Program-made: the position numbers and the translations under genes
The notes under the pieces: generated by a model
Database searches by the model: none
Told to the model about the DNA's origin: nothing
Seen by the model: only the letters and a program-made list of their open reading frames with translations
Origin: Petrolisthes cinctipes
Lineage: Eukaryota; Arthropoda; Malacostraca; Decapoda; Porcellanidae
Reading direction: 5' to 3'
DNA: 64,000 nucleotides
Assembly (NCBI GenBank): GCA_033782935.1
Contig: JAWQEG010001318.1
Coordinates: 186,001 to 250,000 of the forward strand
Part shown: positions 37,045-48,197 of the stretch, in pieces
Layout: every line of letters begins with the position of its first letter
Numbering within the stretch: position 1 is the stretch's first letter

Positions 37045-37557
37045 CTAAAAGTTCAGTCCGATGCCACAGTCAACCACAGTCACCTTCCTGACATTATCCA
37101 GATTGACTGCTGCCTTCACCACCTCCAGTCCACTCACCACCTCACCAAATACATGATTATATACTTTGCCAGGTTCCTGATCCTTGGTGGTGATAACAAA
37201 CTGGGCACTTCTGGCACTGGTGGGTGACCAGCATGGCATCAGCATCCCTGCCTTACATGAGTGATTGGAGGGTGGCCAGACATGGAGTTGTAGAGGGGCC
37301 CCTCCCTTACCACTGTTGTACTGGTAGTCACCTCCTACTACGCTCTCCCCAGGCTCACCCTTGTTCTTCACTCTAAGAAACGTGGACTTAAGGTAGGATG
37401 GTCCTCGCTGGCCGATGCACAGCAATACAAACTGCTTGGCCAGAGATGAATCTGAGTTCAGCCGGATGTAAACCCTCTGCTTTAGTGACCCTGGCCAGGA
37501 TATATCCAGGAATACCAGGGTGGAGGTTGGGTCCACCATACTGAGCAGCTCACTTAT
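37045..37557 (-). CDS. Cyclophilin-like domain, terminal exon of the RING/cyclophilin gene
   Basis: The exon follows the acceptor CATGTCTTTGCAG at 37558 in phase 0 and encodes 170 residues to a TAG at 37045. It shows the cyclophilin layout: LVFLDI strand, FLRV (residues 60-63, like FHRI of CypA), GGDY (75-78, like GGDF), AQFVITT (118-124, like SQFFICT) and VFGEVVSGLEVVKA (136-149, like VFGKV..GM..V). Compared with human CypA, Arg55 is kept (Arg62). Gln63 aligns with Val74, Phe113 with Val121, Trp121 with Pro129 and His126 with Asn134, so prolyl isomerase activity is unlikely and a ligand-binding role is more plausible. The neighbouring minus-strand RING exon 3.6 kb upstream suggests one protein. 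A stand-alone cyclophilin-like gene is the alternative. No AATAAA lies close downstream; TATAAA-like bases are near 36941. Confidence 0.8.
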   Translation of the reverse strand: MSELLSMVDPTSTLVFLDISWPGSLKQRVYIRLNSDSSLAKQFVLLCIGQRGPSYLKSTFLRVKNKGEPGESVVGGDYQYNSGKGGAPLQLHVWPPSNHSCKAGMLMPCWSPTSARSAQFVITTKDQEPGKVYNHVFGEVVSGLEVVKAAVNLDNVRKVTVVDCGIGLNF

Positions 37558-37595
37558 CTGCAAAGACATGAATACTTAGTTCTTGGACAACATGA

Positions 37596-37650
37596 GTTGT
37601 TGTTGTTGTTGTTGAAGTTCCTCAAGCTGTCTGGCCTAGCAGCACCGAGC
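37596..37650. repeat. Dispersed repeat with (GTT)n head, copy 2
   Basis: A (TTG)n run leads into the same GAAGTTCCTCAAGCTGTCTG word as 35774. It lies 40 bp upstream of the cyclophilin exon acceptor. The following CGAGCCCCTGAGGAAGGCC is GC-rich and may belong to the same element. Confidence 0.5.
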
Positions 37651-37889
37651 CCCTGAGGAAGGCCATAATGTGTTTAATAGAGTTGGGTGCTATGTTGCAT
37701 CCTGGACAGGCATCCACAATGGTTCCATCATGAGTTTTCTGTGACAATTTAAATAGTCCAGAATGTCTTCCGGGATATCATAGAGGCTGGGAGCTGTTTT
37801 GATAGATTAGCCAAAAGAGTATATAACCTTTGTATGTCAGGAGTGCTTCTTAAGACTCAGAAAATCACCCAATAGAGAAAATTGCAGAT

Positions 37890-38062
37890 TTAATTAATTG
37901 CTGTCAGCAAACTGTAGGTAACTAATTCCTCCAAACATAGTCAAGAACAGATTATTACTGTACCTCAGTACTGTATACTGTACTGTAGATATTTTGTGTT
38001 TGTTTTAGTTTAGTACTTTAGAGGAACCAGTAGCTTCTAATTCATCATTATTGGGAGATAAT
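37890..38062. mobile_element. Weak core hairpin copy inside the RING/cyclophilin intron
   Basis: GTAACTAATTCCTCCAAACATAG and TTAGAGGAACCAGTAGCTTC retain the order of the core arms. The outer ends are poorly preserved (TGGGAGATAATTTG). The loop carries TACTGTAC repeats. Confidence 0.4.
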
Positions 38063-38828
38063 TTGGGTTATGTGATGGTCAATACTACTACCCTTGTCTT
38101 TGTATCTTACACCCACTATTTTACCATAACAACATATTGCTTCTTATTCCTCCTCTCTCTGGCTATTTTTTGCCCCCTCTCCCTCCCCATCAGAAGTAAT
38201 TTTGTAGGAAAAAATCTGAATAACCTGTATAAAGTTATTCCAAGTGTCTGTGTACATTTTCTCAGCAACTTTGGGAAATTTTAAATGAAAAATCGATACA
38301 CCCATAGAAACAACCATGGATAAACTAGAGATATTTTTAAAATTTCAATTTTGACTTGGTCCTATGTCCCTCAGAGATGCTCAATGAATATGTCCTTGAA
38401 GCAGGCTGGTCAGATAGTATTATACTGTATACTGTATATATAGAACGACCATATAGTAATACAAATGAGGCCCATTCTGCTTGTGCATCTAACACCCTTA
38501 TACATTTCTTTTCCGTCTCTCACATTTTAGTTCTTTGAAGACAGTTTCACTGCTCAGAAATTGCTGAGGTCACTGCAGTAATTTCCCCAGGGTATCTCTT
38601 CATGACCCAGTTTTCCAGTATTACCCCACAGTTCTATTTCACCTCCCTAACTCACCTTTGCCTATAAAGTTTTGCAACCACAAAGGTCTTTGATAAATGT
38701 CCATTTACACCACTATGCCACAAACTACCCAAGTGGTTTGTTTATACAGTACAGTATTCAATGTCGAGGTTGACTGATCCTTGAATATATATTAAAGTTG
38801 GAAATACATTATGTGATGCCTATGTAAT

Positions 38829-38832
38829 ATTA

Positions 38833-38884
<52 letters not shown>

Positions 38885-38921
38885 AATATTATTTTTGTTA
38901 TTATTATTATTATTATTATTA
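38829..38921. repeat. (ATT)n microsatellite
   Basis: ATT units at 38829-38883 and 38900-38921, inside the RING/cyclophilin intron. Confidence 0.95.
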
Positions 38922-39511
38922 AATAGTATTGAGTGATTTTGAGGGGCAGAAAAGGGGAAGATCAAGGAGTAGTTGGTATTATAATGTGAGTGATTGTGTA
39001 AGAAAGCATGGAATAAATATGAATGAAGCAAAATAACTGGTGCATGATAGGCAAGAGTGGAAGAGATTCACAAGGAGGAGTGTATGTAAGGGCAGGTAAC
39101 CCACTTTAAACTTGACAGCCTATGTAATGGCTCCTTGGCTAAGCCTCAGTAGTTTTATATATTATAGATGGATACTGTACCTAGGAATGTTGTGTGGTAT
39201 GTTGTTAAAATGGCTGGGTTAAACAAAATACAGTATCAATGTATTCTCCCCAACCTGGAACCATGCCAGCTAAAGTAGGAACTGTGCCTTAAAGCCCCTG
39301 TCACACATTCACAATTTCCATCCTGCAGCACTACTAATTGTATTCATAACGTCCTTCTAGTCAATGTGATTATTGGTCGGTCGTAGCGTAGTCCGTGAGT
39401 CATAGCATATTATTGAATAGTCTGTTGTAAAGAAATTATAAATGAAACAAAGTACAGTACCTAGAATGGGCTGCATAGTGTGACTGTATATTAAAAAATG
39501 GAGAAACTTTC

Positions 39512-39697
39512 CTTCAGTGTTCTAGGGACCGGGTGAGAGCGAGGAAGTTGGTTGATGAGACAGTGGAGGTGGAGCTGTCCTTGTGTTCTGGTTATCTTGG
39601 AGGAGCGGATGCATCCTTGGTATTCTTGCACTCCGTACACACGCCCACTATCAACTAAGTTTTCTGCGGGCCACTTTGTACATCGGAGGCTCTCAAC
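39512..39697 (-). CDS. Middle exon (62 codons) of the RING/cyclophilin gene
   Basis: Acceptor TTTTCCTTATACTATAATCAG precedes 39697 and the exon opens in phase 0 (VESLRC...), matching the phase-0 donor of the coiled-coil exon. It is open for 62 codons and encodes a Cys/Arg-containing segment with alternating hydrophobic stretches (QLHLHCLINQLP). I do not recognise a domain. The natural 3' end is after CTGAAG at 39512, where the next bases are GAAAGT. A consensus donor would be GTAAGT, so a single T-to-A change appears to have removed it. Other GT choices nearby are weak: CCG/GTCCCT (phase 0, six codons earlier) and GAAA/GTTTCT (phase 1, not compatible with the next exon). Placement between coil and cyclophilin rests on phase, order and protein-like content, not on homology. 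Confidence 0.6.
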
Positions 39698-39823
39698 CTG
39701 ATTATAGTATAAGGAAAAGGAAAAGGTGAGCACAGAGGTTGCTGTGAAGGTTCCAGTAATTAGGAAAATGTAGGATCCTTTGTTTTATACTCAGTGACAC
39801 TCGTGGTGTTGAAGTTAGTGTGG

Positions 39824-39905
39824 TACTGGTACGATGGCTTTGTTGTTTGTCTATTGAGCCATTGTACAGGTACCACACCATTGAATGCACCACAAATTTT
39901 CTTGA
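39824..39905. repeat. Hairpin repeat GGTACGATGGCT, copy 2
   Basis: GTACGATGGCTTTG, loop TTGTTTGTCTATTG, then AGCCATTGTACAGGTACCA, CACCATTGAATGCACC and TTTTCTTGAA. Inverse orientation to copy 1. Lies in the RING/cyclophilin intron. Confidence 0.65.
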
Positions 39906-41205
39906 ATGTGGCCCAATGCCTTGGAAATGATAAAGAAACCATAATAATGAACACTACATATACTGTATCTTGGATATGATCCATTTCAAACCATGTGAGT
40001 GAAAACAGCCACTAATGATATTCATTGTTCTATATTAATACTGTATCTGCATCCATTTTATTTCTACACAAACAAAGGCAAGACCCTCGCTAAATTTTAC
40101 ATGAGGGGGTGACACCTAGCGTCTCACACCAGTCATCAGAGTAAGTGAGTATGTCATTTAATGTAAACATAGGAATTACCCATTTCATGTGAACTGGTCA
40201 TACTTACACTTAAACCTTGTGAGCCCAGGATTTTCTCCATGATTGAGATTAAAATACAGTCATCCACTGCAGCCCCTGCCTCAACAGCCTTCCATGTTCG
40301 AGACCGCACCTGTCCTTACCAAGACCAATATGAGTGTGCATTATTCGATGTAAATGAAAGCAGTATGTGACAAACTTTCGTTCATCAAGTTTTTGTACTT
40401 TGTTGTTTTATCAAATCTGTCTTTTGCATGAAAAATCAGTAACGAAATGTCACCAGTGAAGATTCTTTCTCACATTGTAGGATGGGTAAAGACAGTTCAT
40501 TTAAGCAAAAACAGTTCTCTCTTTCTTTTGCTGTTTACGTTTCTTCCCACTTCTATGTGGAGTTGATATGATGATATGGTTTTGGAGGTTGGTTTTACAT
40601 CCAGTGTCTGTATTGACACTAAACTTCTCTATTTAAAGGAAGTACTCTGCTGCAACCAATAATCAACGTCTTTACTACCCACTGGTAAATGAGTGAAAAT
40701 TATATATGTCTCTGTGGGAGGGACGTTTACTACCCACACATTATACAGCCCGCCTCTCCTTTGTTCACCTCTCTCCATCCTGCCATCATAATCACGAGTG
40801 TGATGATAGTTCTTCACTCTCAGTAACCCTTCTTAAGAGAAGATATATTCTTATGGTGTCCCATAAAAAACCTCCATTACTTATCATGTCTTCAATTGAG
40901 CTATTGTACTGTATTTGACTTTGTATGGCCATGTATAAGAATTAATGAATAAAAATTAATTAATTAATTAAAATAATACACTGAACTTTATTTATTAATT
41001 TAAAAAACTCAGTAGAGTACTGATGAGAATGAAGATACCGGTATGGTACTTACTGTACTGTATGTCTTTTATATTCACATAATTTAAAACCAAGGAAAAA
41101 AAACAACAATGAAAGTGGTGGAGAAAGCAAAGATGAAAACATATGTACAGTATATATATAACAATAATGAGAAAAGGATTACGAACATTTCATCATTATC
41201 CATAC

Positions 41206-42031
41206 CTTCCAGCTGTTGGAGACTGTGTCATTATCAGGAAATTGTTGGTAGCACCTGTTCCTCCAGTCTTCAGCCTCTATCAAACTAATGTCCCCATGGT
41301 CAATGGCTACATCAGCCTCTTGTGCCGTGCTAACAGCTTTCAGACTCTCTAAAGCAACTCCTAGTTGCTTCTTTCTCCTCTCGCTTTCCTTTTTCTTATT
41401 AAGTATTTTGGTCTCCTCTTCTTCCAGAAGATGTAGTGCTCTTTTGTTCTGCTCCACCAGATGGTAGAGTTTTTCCAGTAGGTGGAGATGCTGTGTTTTC
41501 ATGCCAGCCAGTTGTGCCTTGTACTGGTCAAGTTGAGACTCTACCTCTTGACCCTCTGCCATTTACTCTGCTCTTCTGCTCTTCCAGTAGTAACAACAAC
41601 CTTGTACTGATGCCTGTAGACTGTGTGTGAAATGATGCTTCTGCTGCAGCTTCAGCCTCATCTCGTACCATTGAATCTACCTTTGATTGTACTGTTATGT
41701 GTGTACCTTTGGTAGATAATAGGATACTTCCATCTCTATCTGGTGGTGTTGACTCGCCTCTTGATGCCACTTGTGCTTCAGGTGATTGTTGCAAGTTGTT
41801 GAATTTTAGTTGCATTATCAATGCCTCAATACAGTAGCTGATTGGAAACTGGGAAACAGATTTAGCAGAGTGGTTGGCTCGGCAGGAGGGACAAGACAAC
41901 TGGGACTGGTCCTTTCTTATCATGTTATGAATACAGGGAGAGCAGAAAGTGTGGCCGCAAGGCAGGGTACGGGGTCGCCGCTCATTTTCCTTATATGTGA
42001 TGAAGCACACACTGCATTCACTGGGGTTTTC
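41206..42031 (-). CDS. RING + coiled-coil exon of a TRIM-like / cyclophilin E3 ligase gene
   Basis: Read on the minus strand from a CAG acceptor just above 42031. The first residues contain ECSVC, then PCGHTFCSPC, then CPSC, which gives C-x2-C-x15-C-x-H-x2-C-x2-C-x13-C-x2-C, a C3HC4 RING (zinc-binding E3 ubiquitin ligase module). A ~70-residue polar linker follows, then an Ala/Glu/Leu-rich helix that runs into a long heptad-like coiled coil (Leu at regular spacing, Lys/Glu-rich). No B-box Cys/His cluster is seen between RING and coil. The exon ends at AAG/GTATGG (41206/41205) in phase 0. Its 826 bases are one more than a multiple of three. The RING frame holds to about 41565 and the coil frame starts at about 41562, so one A in the AAA run near 41563 is extra. 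The initiator Met must lie in an unseen upstream exon, because TAA precedes the acceptor in this frame. Confidence 0.8.
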
Positions 42032-43481
42032 CTGTCCAATAAGTTATGTATTAGCAAATTTGTCACTATTTCTTGTGTAGATTTAGTAAGCATAAACAGA
42101 AATATGTTATCTATGCAAATGTTGCACATGGAAAGAATTATATATCTAGGGTATTGTAAAAACAAGAGAGATGGTACACTATTGAAGTCAGCTCTGACCA
42201 TTGTTAACTTAGTGCAGTGCTGTTGTTGGTGTGAAGTAAGATGGTAAGACCCTGCTGGGTCTTGTTTCGTTAATAGGTGACATCCAATTTACATCAGGAC
42301 TTTCTTATCTGTTGAATAGGACAATTAAGGAGGTGGTGAAAGGAAAAAAAAAATAAAATGTAATTGCTTTTGTATTCCATGCAGAAATTTCTATTTGACA
42401 GCATAAATATATTTCTTTATGACATTACCATTACCAGCAAATGGCAATCACATCTGAGATTATTATGTTTATTTTGCAGGTAGCTATTCAATGAAGCATC
42501 AGCATTTTGTCATGTTTTTAGCACACTGGAATTGTGTTGTCAGCTCTCGAACATAACTATTGAGTGAAGTGATAAGGACGAGGTTGTGGTATTCTTATTT
42601 ATATTGCAAGGATCAGTAAATGGTTCTGTGTAGACAAATTTACCGACCATTGTGCGATTATACTGTACTGTACTACCACTGATAGACTCTGTACATGCTT
42701 AGATGTATTTAATCTTGGAGCACTGTGCTGCACCTCTCACATAGTATTGTACTGTACTATTTATACAGTATACTGACGAGTTAGTCTTGTTGGCTTATCT
42801 TAAAAATTCGTCATTGTCATTGATAACAGTGGCTGATAATTTCTCCGCTTATCGTTAAAAATACAATGGCTCTTACAGTAATTAATTCAAGTTACAAGTA
42901 GGCTACAGTCTCTCAAAAAATATGCATCACACTCAATTATCACCATTACAGACGGAGTGATATGTGGGTCAGAATGATGTAGGCCTAGCATCATGTATCG
43001 CGCTGTAAGTGTAATTGTGCCCAGTTTTTTTACATTTTTCTTGTGTACAGTAGCCTATCTCTATTTGCCTCGCGCTCAGATCAGCAGTGCCGCTACGTGT
43101 ATAAGTGTCTTCCTCTGCTGTATTGTTTTTAAGAGTAGAAAGGTTGCCCAGACGTTTGGTAAGACATTATTTGAAATAGATTCACAAAGTATATACAAAG
43201 CATATGATATACTGTACTGTACAAATAACTGGGTTTATGGTTGCCTTACTTCCAAATGGGGTCCTCATTGGTTAGCATTCCAAAAAAATGGACGACTGTG
43301 GAATCTACCATAAAAAGTTTACAAACCTTCTAAGGTAGCATTGGTGATCTCTAATGACCGTTATTCTTGTATTTCGAGGGCTCATTTGTAGAACTGAATG
43401 GATTTTTTTTATGGCAAATTAGAGTTTTTGTAAGTGTACGGTACAGTACCTATCATATTAAAGGTACTCTGTCATTAAGTA

Positions 43482-43712
43482 CACTCGGATACCATAGTCT
43501 CTAGGCCACCTGAGTCGAAGGCTGAGATCTGAGGCAGGCTGTTTCTGGACAGCTCAGCCAAACCATCACGAGGCCACACACATTTTGAACCAATGGAGAC
43601 TTTGGATGTGCTGTCATCCAGAAACCCCTGCTCTCTCGGGCTTCAACTCAGGTGAGCTAGAGACCAATGTCACTTATAAAGTGACATTGCTAGATACTAT
43701 AGTATCAGAGTG
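43482..43712. mobile_element. Second TA-flanked hairpin element, 231 bp
   Basis: Inverted ends CACTCGGATACCATAGT and ACTATAGTATCAGAGTG are backed by inner inverted words CTCTAGGCCACCTGAGT and ACTCAGGTGAGCTAGAG. TA dinucleotides flank both sides (43480-43481, 43713-43714). No coding capacity. The right-hand TA is shared with the adjoining element. Confidence 0.65.
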
Positions 43713-43714
43713 TA

Positions 43715-43932
43715 CGGTCGGTGGCAAAAGTCGTGTCGCCTCACTCAGCACTTCTTAAAAGATTACATAGATTGAGGTTAATCATCGAATAAACACATTC
43801 ACCAAACAGAAATACGATATCCAGAGGTTAATTAATATACGTCTTTATTTTTCATTTGACAAGCCCGTGAAGCTTATATTTCCATACTTCATGACTTGGC
43901 AGATGTGGTGACAGGACATTTGCCACCGACTG
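43715..43932. mobile_element. TA-flanked hairpin element, 218 bp (pogo-like MITE), copy 2
   Basis: Left end CGGTCGGTGGCAAAAGTCGT and right end ACATTTGCCACCGACTG match the ends of copy 1. Internal sequence matches copy 1 in reverse complement (GGTGAATGTGTT, AGTATGGAAATATAAGCT). TA lies at 43713-43714 and 43933-43934. Confidence 0.7.
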
Positions 43933-46065
43933 TAGGCTACATAACCTTCAAGGGTCATTGGTAAGAGCTTCGACACAAAAGGTTCTAATCCAGTGCTGGA
44001 CACGATGGGCGTCTCTTGCCAATTTCGTTATAGTTTAGTATAGAAAGAATTTATATTGTAAATGAGGAATTAACGTCATAAAAAAATGAATTAATGTTAT
44101 TCAGCCTAAATCTCTGACAGGGACTGATTGTAAAATAACAACACATTCAATGTTTTTACTTGTATAATTTTTATTCAATTGATTTACCATTATCATGTTC
44201 TCTCTTCTCTGATGAGTACTGGACCAATAGAATGTATTCAACGGGTTTTGTAATGGGACATTATTACTGTCCAGGACTTCTACTAATCATATCAAAGCAA
44301 CATAATACCAACTTTCATACATTCTATAGTCCTTATACACCAGTACTGGTCACCACACTTCATGGAAGGAGTTTAACGAAAAAGTTTTCATTGTTTAATA
44401 TATATAAATGTTATTACTTTCACACCGGTTCCTTGGTAGGGTCACAAGAGAAGAACCACAGGATTTGTGACAATACTTGGCGACAGACTCTGGTTCACTT
44501 GGAACACTTTAATATTTACACGAACATAAGTTTACAAATTAGAATCCCTTTTCCTCTCTTTTGAGAGAGAAAAATATGTCAGAGTCTACTTGTGAATCAA
44601 TAACACGTGACAGACAAGTTGTCTCCAGCTTCTATAGGACCATAAAGCCGTACACTCGTGATACATAATTTCTGACCAGAGTGTGAGGAACAGAAAGCTT
44701 CGAATCGCCTGGTATTGTTCATTTCCCCACCCAGTACACCTATAGAGGCTGAGTTCCAATGCAGGGTATGTGTGTGTGTGTGGTGCCTGTCGTTCGTCTA
44801 TGGTCAGAAATTACATATCACGAGTGTACATATACATAACCTACAGCAGATAAATAATGTACCGACCATACACAAGTCCAGTTATATAATTATCATAGTC
44901 ACTACAATAGTGATAATGTTAAATAAATTACTGCAGCCATTCATGGTTATACGAAGTAGCCTCACCCAAGTCTATTATCCTTGGCCTCGCCAACGTCCGA
45001 AAGAAACAAAGGTGAAAGCGTTGACAGTCCTGTAATCACCAACATTTCATAGTACCAAACACACGCACATGTATAGTCTCCACTATTTCTTTTCCTTATA
45101 CTCTCTCCGTATGGGAATATTGTTTGTAATGATGTGGGCAGTACAGTACTTTAAGTGTTTTGGCTCCCCTTCGGACCCAAGCTACTCCCTTTGAATGTTT
45201 TAACTGTCCCTCCTTAATTAACTTTTTCTGTGTACATACTGTCCCTCTTCCCTGTTTCCTCCACCATCATGATAGACGGTATTCCAGGCTTAACGTGGTC
45301 TTCCTTCATCCTTTCCAATTCTCTCTCCTTCATACAGACACACACACACTCACAAGTAATCATTTTCACATCGTTCATACTGGGAGGTAAGACTCAATAA
45401 TTTTGTGTATTTCCCGGAGTGTATTTGGTTGTTCAGTGTGTTTCCAAGATTATTTGTACGATGAATAACTACTGTAATGGAAGGATGGGAGAAAAACCTA
45501 CATAAATACACGTCCGTCTCATGTACTGTACCATTGCTTAAAAGAGTAAATGAATAATAGTGTACGATGCATGGCTGTCATAACGAACAACATACTTCAC
45601 GTCTTGTCCTCCACAATACTAGAAACTTTCGTCCAATTTGTCTCATTGTTGTTGCCGATTTTTTGAGCGATGGTAGCCTACTTAATAATGCTCGTATGAC
45701 CACATAAAGTTGCATTCTGAAACAGTTTCTATTCTAACAACATATGTAATTTACCATATGAGAAGTATGTATGTCATCTCTTCATTTCAGTATTATTACA
45801 ACGTCACTTGGCTTATACTTACGCAGGTGGAAATGAAGCTAACTTATGCTGTCGACTGTACATGCGGCCTCATCCCAATAGAGTCCAGAAAATCCAACCT
45901 GCCACATATTTACTGTATCATTACAACCAGCAGATGGCTCACAGACTTGATTAATTCAATTATCCTTGTGTAAACATTAAGGTACAGTATGTGGAATCTG
46001 ATTATACCGGGTTTTATATAAACATTTCATTGCTATGCATGATGGTATGTCTATCTGTGGAGAAC

Positions 46066-46232
46066 TTAAGGGGAGAACTCTCTTGTAGTTGAATAGGTAA
46101 ATTGTCTACTTATTCCTTTAAACTCTGTCAGGAAACAAACGAACTCAGTGTTACTAATAGATCTGTTTCGTGGCATAGTTTAGACAAATCAGTAGTCCTC
46201 TAATTCACCGACAAGATAAACTATACCCCTAA
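46066..46232. mobile_element. Core hairpin family copy
   Basis: TTAAGGGGAGAACTCTCTTG opens and ATACCCCTAA closes. The inner pair is TTATTCCTTTAAACTCTGTC and GGCATAGTTTAGACAAATCA, with TCTGTTTCG preserved. Confidence 0.65.
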
Positions 46233-47036
46233 GTGAAACATTATATTACTTTATTTTATACATAGATATATTCTGGAGATTGTTAACCTTGAACACGTTG
46301 GACGCCATTGTGTACACAGACCGATATTTGCTGTCGTTGATAATAATTAATTTGTACCCTGCCTGGACAATAAAGCAATAAACTTTATCAATAAAACAAT
46401 AAACGTTATCGCTGATCTACGATATGATACCTGATTCTCTTTTCTCGATGGTCATTACAGAAAGATTTTATCATGTATAAAAATGATGTGATGAAAATAT
46501 AAAACTAAATAAGAGTAAAGATCTGACTTAAAACTCCGTGTGTGTGTGTGTGTTCTCACTCGACCTCAGTTAGTTGAAGGCGTTCATCTTCCTTTAATCA
46601 AGCAAGAGGAGGGAACATTCACATCCCAGAATTTTGTTTTGATAATACACTACCCCAATCAATAACAGAACACGGAAATAAAGGCTAAGAAACCTATGAT
46701 ATTGTTGGCGAATTATTGAAGGTGACTGTTTACTTTATACAATGACACAAATTTTAAGGGACATGTGTACACTGAGGGGAGTGTAATTATGAATCGCAGT
46801 ACAACAGTGAGAAATCAGCAAGGAGAACAAAATTGCAGTATAACTCTGTTGACGAGTAATGAGACAGTACAGTAAGACAGTAGGGTATCCTACCAGCAGC
46901 CTCACTGTTATCCTACTAAATAAAAGTCTGTATGTTATTTATTGATTGTGCTGCATCGTAACTATATTCACACACACACACGGCATCATAGTATACCCGT
47001 ACACACATACACACACACAGTCCTCTACAGTACTAC

Positions 47037-47060
47037 ATACATACATACATACATACATCT
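47037..47060. repeat. (ACAT)n microsatellite
   Basis: Six ACAT units. Confidence 0.9.
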
Positions 47061-48191
47061 TGGCACTCCACCATCGACCAATCATCCCACCTCGTCCTCA
47101 TACTCCTCTTCCTCCTCATTCGGTATTAACGCTAATCGACCTTGGAAGCCTTGAACTATTCCACGGAACTGGCAACTGACTGGCTGAGATTTACTCTTGG
47201 CATATTTACTGGGATTCTTTGTCAGTATGTTCACTCGTTCACCTGTCAATAACCTTGGTGGTGTCCAGTATACTCGATAAGGTTACATTCTTCTACAAAC
47301 TCCAATTTCTGCCCCTCTATTGATTTTATATTTGGGGAATATTTAATCATAGATGTATGTACAGTATAAAAGCCTGTGTTAATTGTCAATATTATTTTTT
47401 TTGTTTTAACCTTGATTGTTTAAACTATAATGATCAAACTATAACTATAATCCTAAAGGCACACAGCTAAATCACTTATTTATGTTTGTTTCTTGTTAAC
47501 CAGTATGCATTTAACTCATTGTAAATATAAAAATTCAGTACGGAATAAATGAAAAACTGTACAGAAATTAATAAGAATGCAAAATGCCACTTAATTCCCC
47601 ATCACGGGATAGCTAAAAATCGGTTTCCAATATTTTGTAAGAAACCAAAATACCACTTAATTCATTTTCACGTGACAGCTTAAAGATGGCTTCCAATAAA
47701 AAGTTCACATTAATTAAACAGAAACTTTCCACCAGTCGCCTGGAAACATTCGATAGCTAAGAGAGTATGTATTTGGCCACATTATATAGTCCTTCGTCTC
47801 GTTCAAATCCTCGTGGTGATTGAACCTTTTCGATAATATGCTGTCTGTCAAACTGAGTACCTGTGACCAAGGTACGTCGAGGCCATATATATTATTATAC
47901 TGTAATAAGAGAGTCCACAGCTGACCACCACCACCACGACATAATAATTGTGTTATATGGGAGAAGTGTTAAAGGCGGGGTTGTTTTAATATTCCTGGGC
48001 ACTACTTGTGTTTCATTGTTTCATATACTACATTTTCTAAAGTCTTAGCAGTGAATACATATAGTGTCATAGAGGTTTACAATGCTATAACTACAACCCC
48101 AAAGTGTTTCTGTGATTTATCCTTTTATCCAGAGATGTGCACGGATGAGGATCTCCAGTCTTATATTATGTACAGTTCTATAAGCTGTTTG

Positions 48192-48197
48192 TTTATT
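48192..48197 (-). promoter_or_regulatory. Poly(A) signal AATAAA
   Basis: TTTATT on the plus strand gives AATAAA on the minus strand, 74 bases downstream of the stop codon at 48271. The position suits 3' end formation of the myristoylation-motif gene. Confidence 0.45.

Larger units (their letters stand above)
37045..42031 (-). pseudogene. RING-coiled coil-cyclophilin locus, possibly disabled
   Basis: Gene-level model joining the exons 42031-41206, 39697-39512 and 37557-37045, all meeting in phase 0, for about 507 residues plus an unseen start exon. The domain order RING, coiled coil, unknown exon, cyclophilin recalls primate TRIM5-CypA fusions in layout only; those have a B-box and an active cyclophilin, so common descent is not implied. 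Two lesions are visible: an extra A near 41563 and GA instead of GT at 39511-39510. Everything else (RING ligands, open frames, phases, other borders) is intact, so decay must be recent or the lesions are sequence errors. Introns hold a hairpin repeat (39824-39905), an (ATT)n tract and a (GTT)-headed repeat just upstream of the last exon. Confidence 0.55.
44000..48180. other. No gene seen apart from a hairpin copy
   Basis: AT-rich unique sequence. The ORFs at 44160-44564 and 45710-45973 have no motif, biased composition or splice support. Confidence 0.4.

Noticed and set aside
41920..42201. Minus-strand ORF overlapping the RING exon
   Set aside because: Different frame from the RING; it is a shadow of the real exon and its upstream intron.
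43975..44010. tRNA-like GGTTCTAATCC
   Set aside because: No cloverleaf could be built around it.
47780..47830. tRNA B-box (GTTCAAATCC)
   Set aside because: No matching A-box, acceptor stem or anticodon arm at the right distance.
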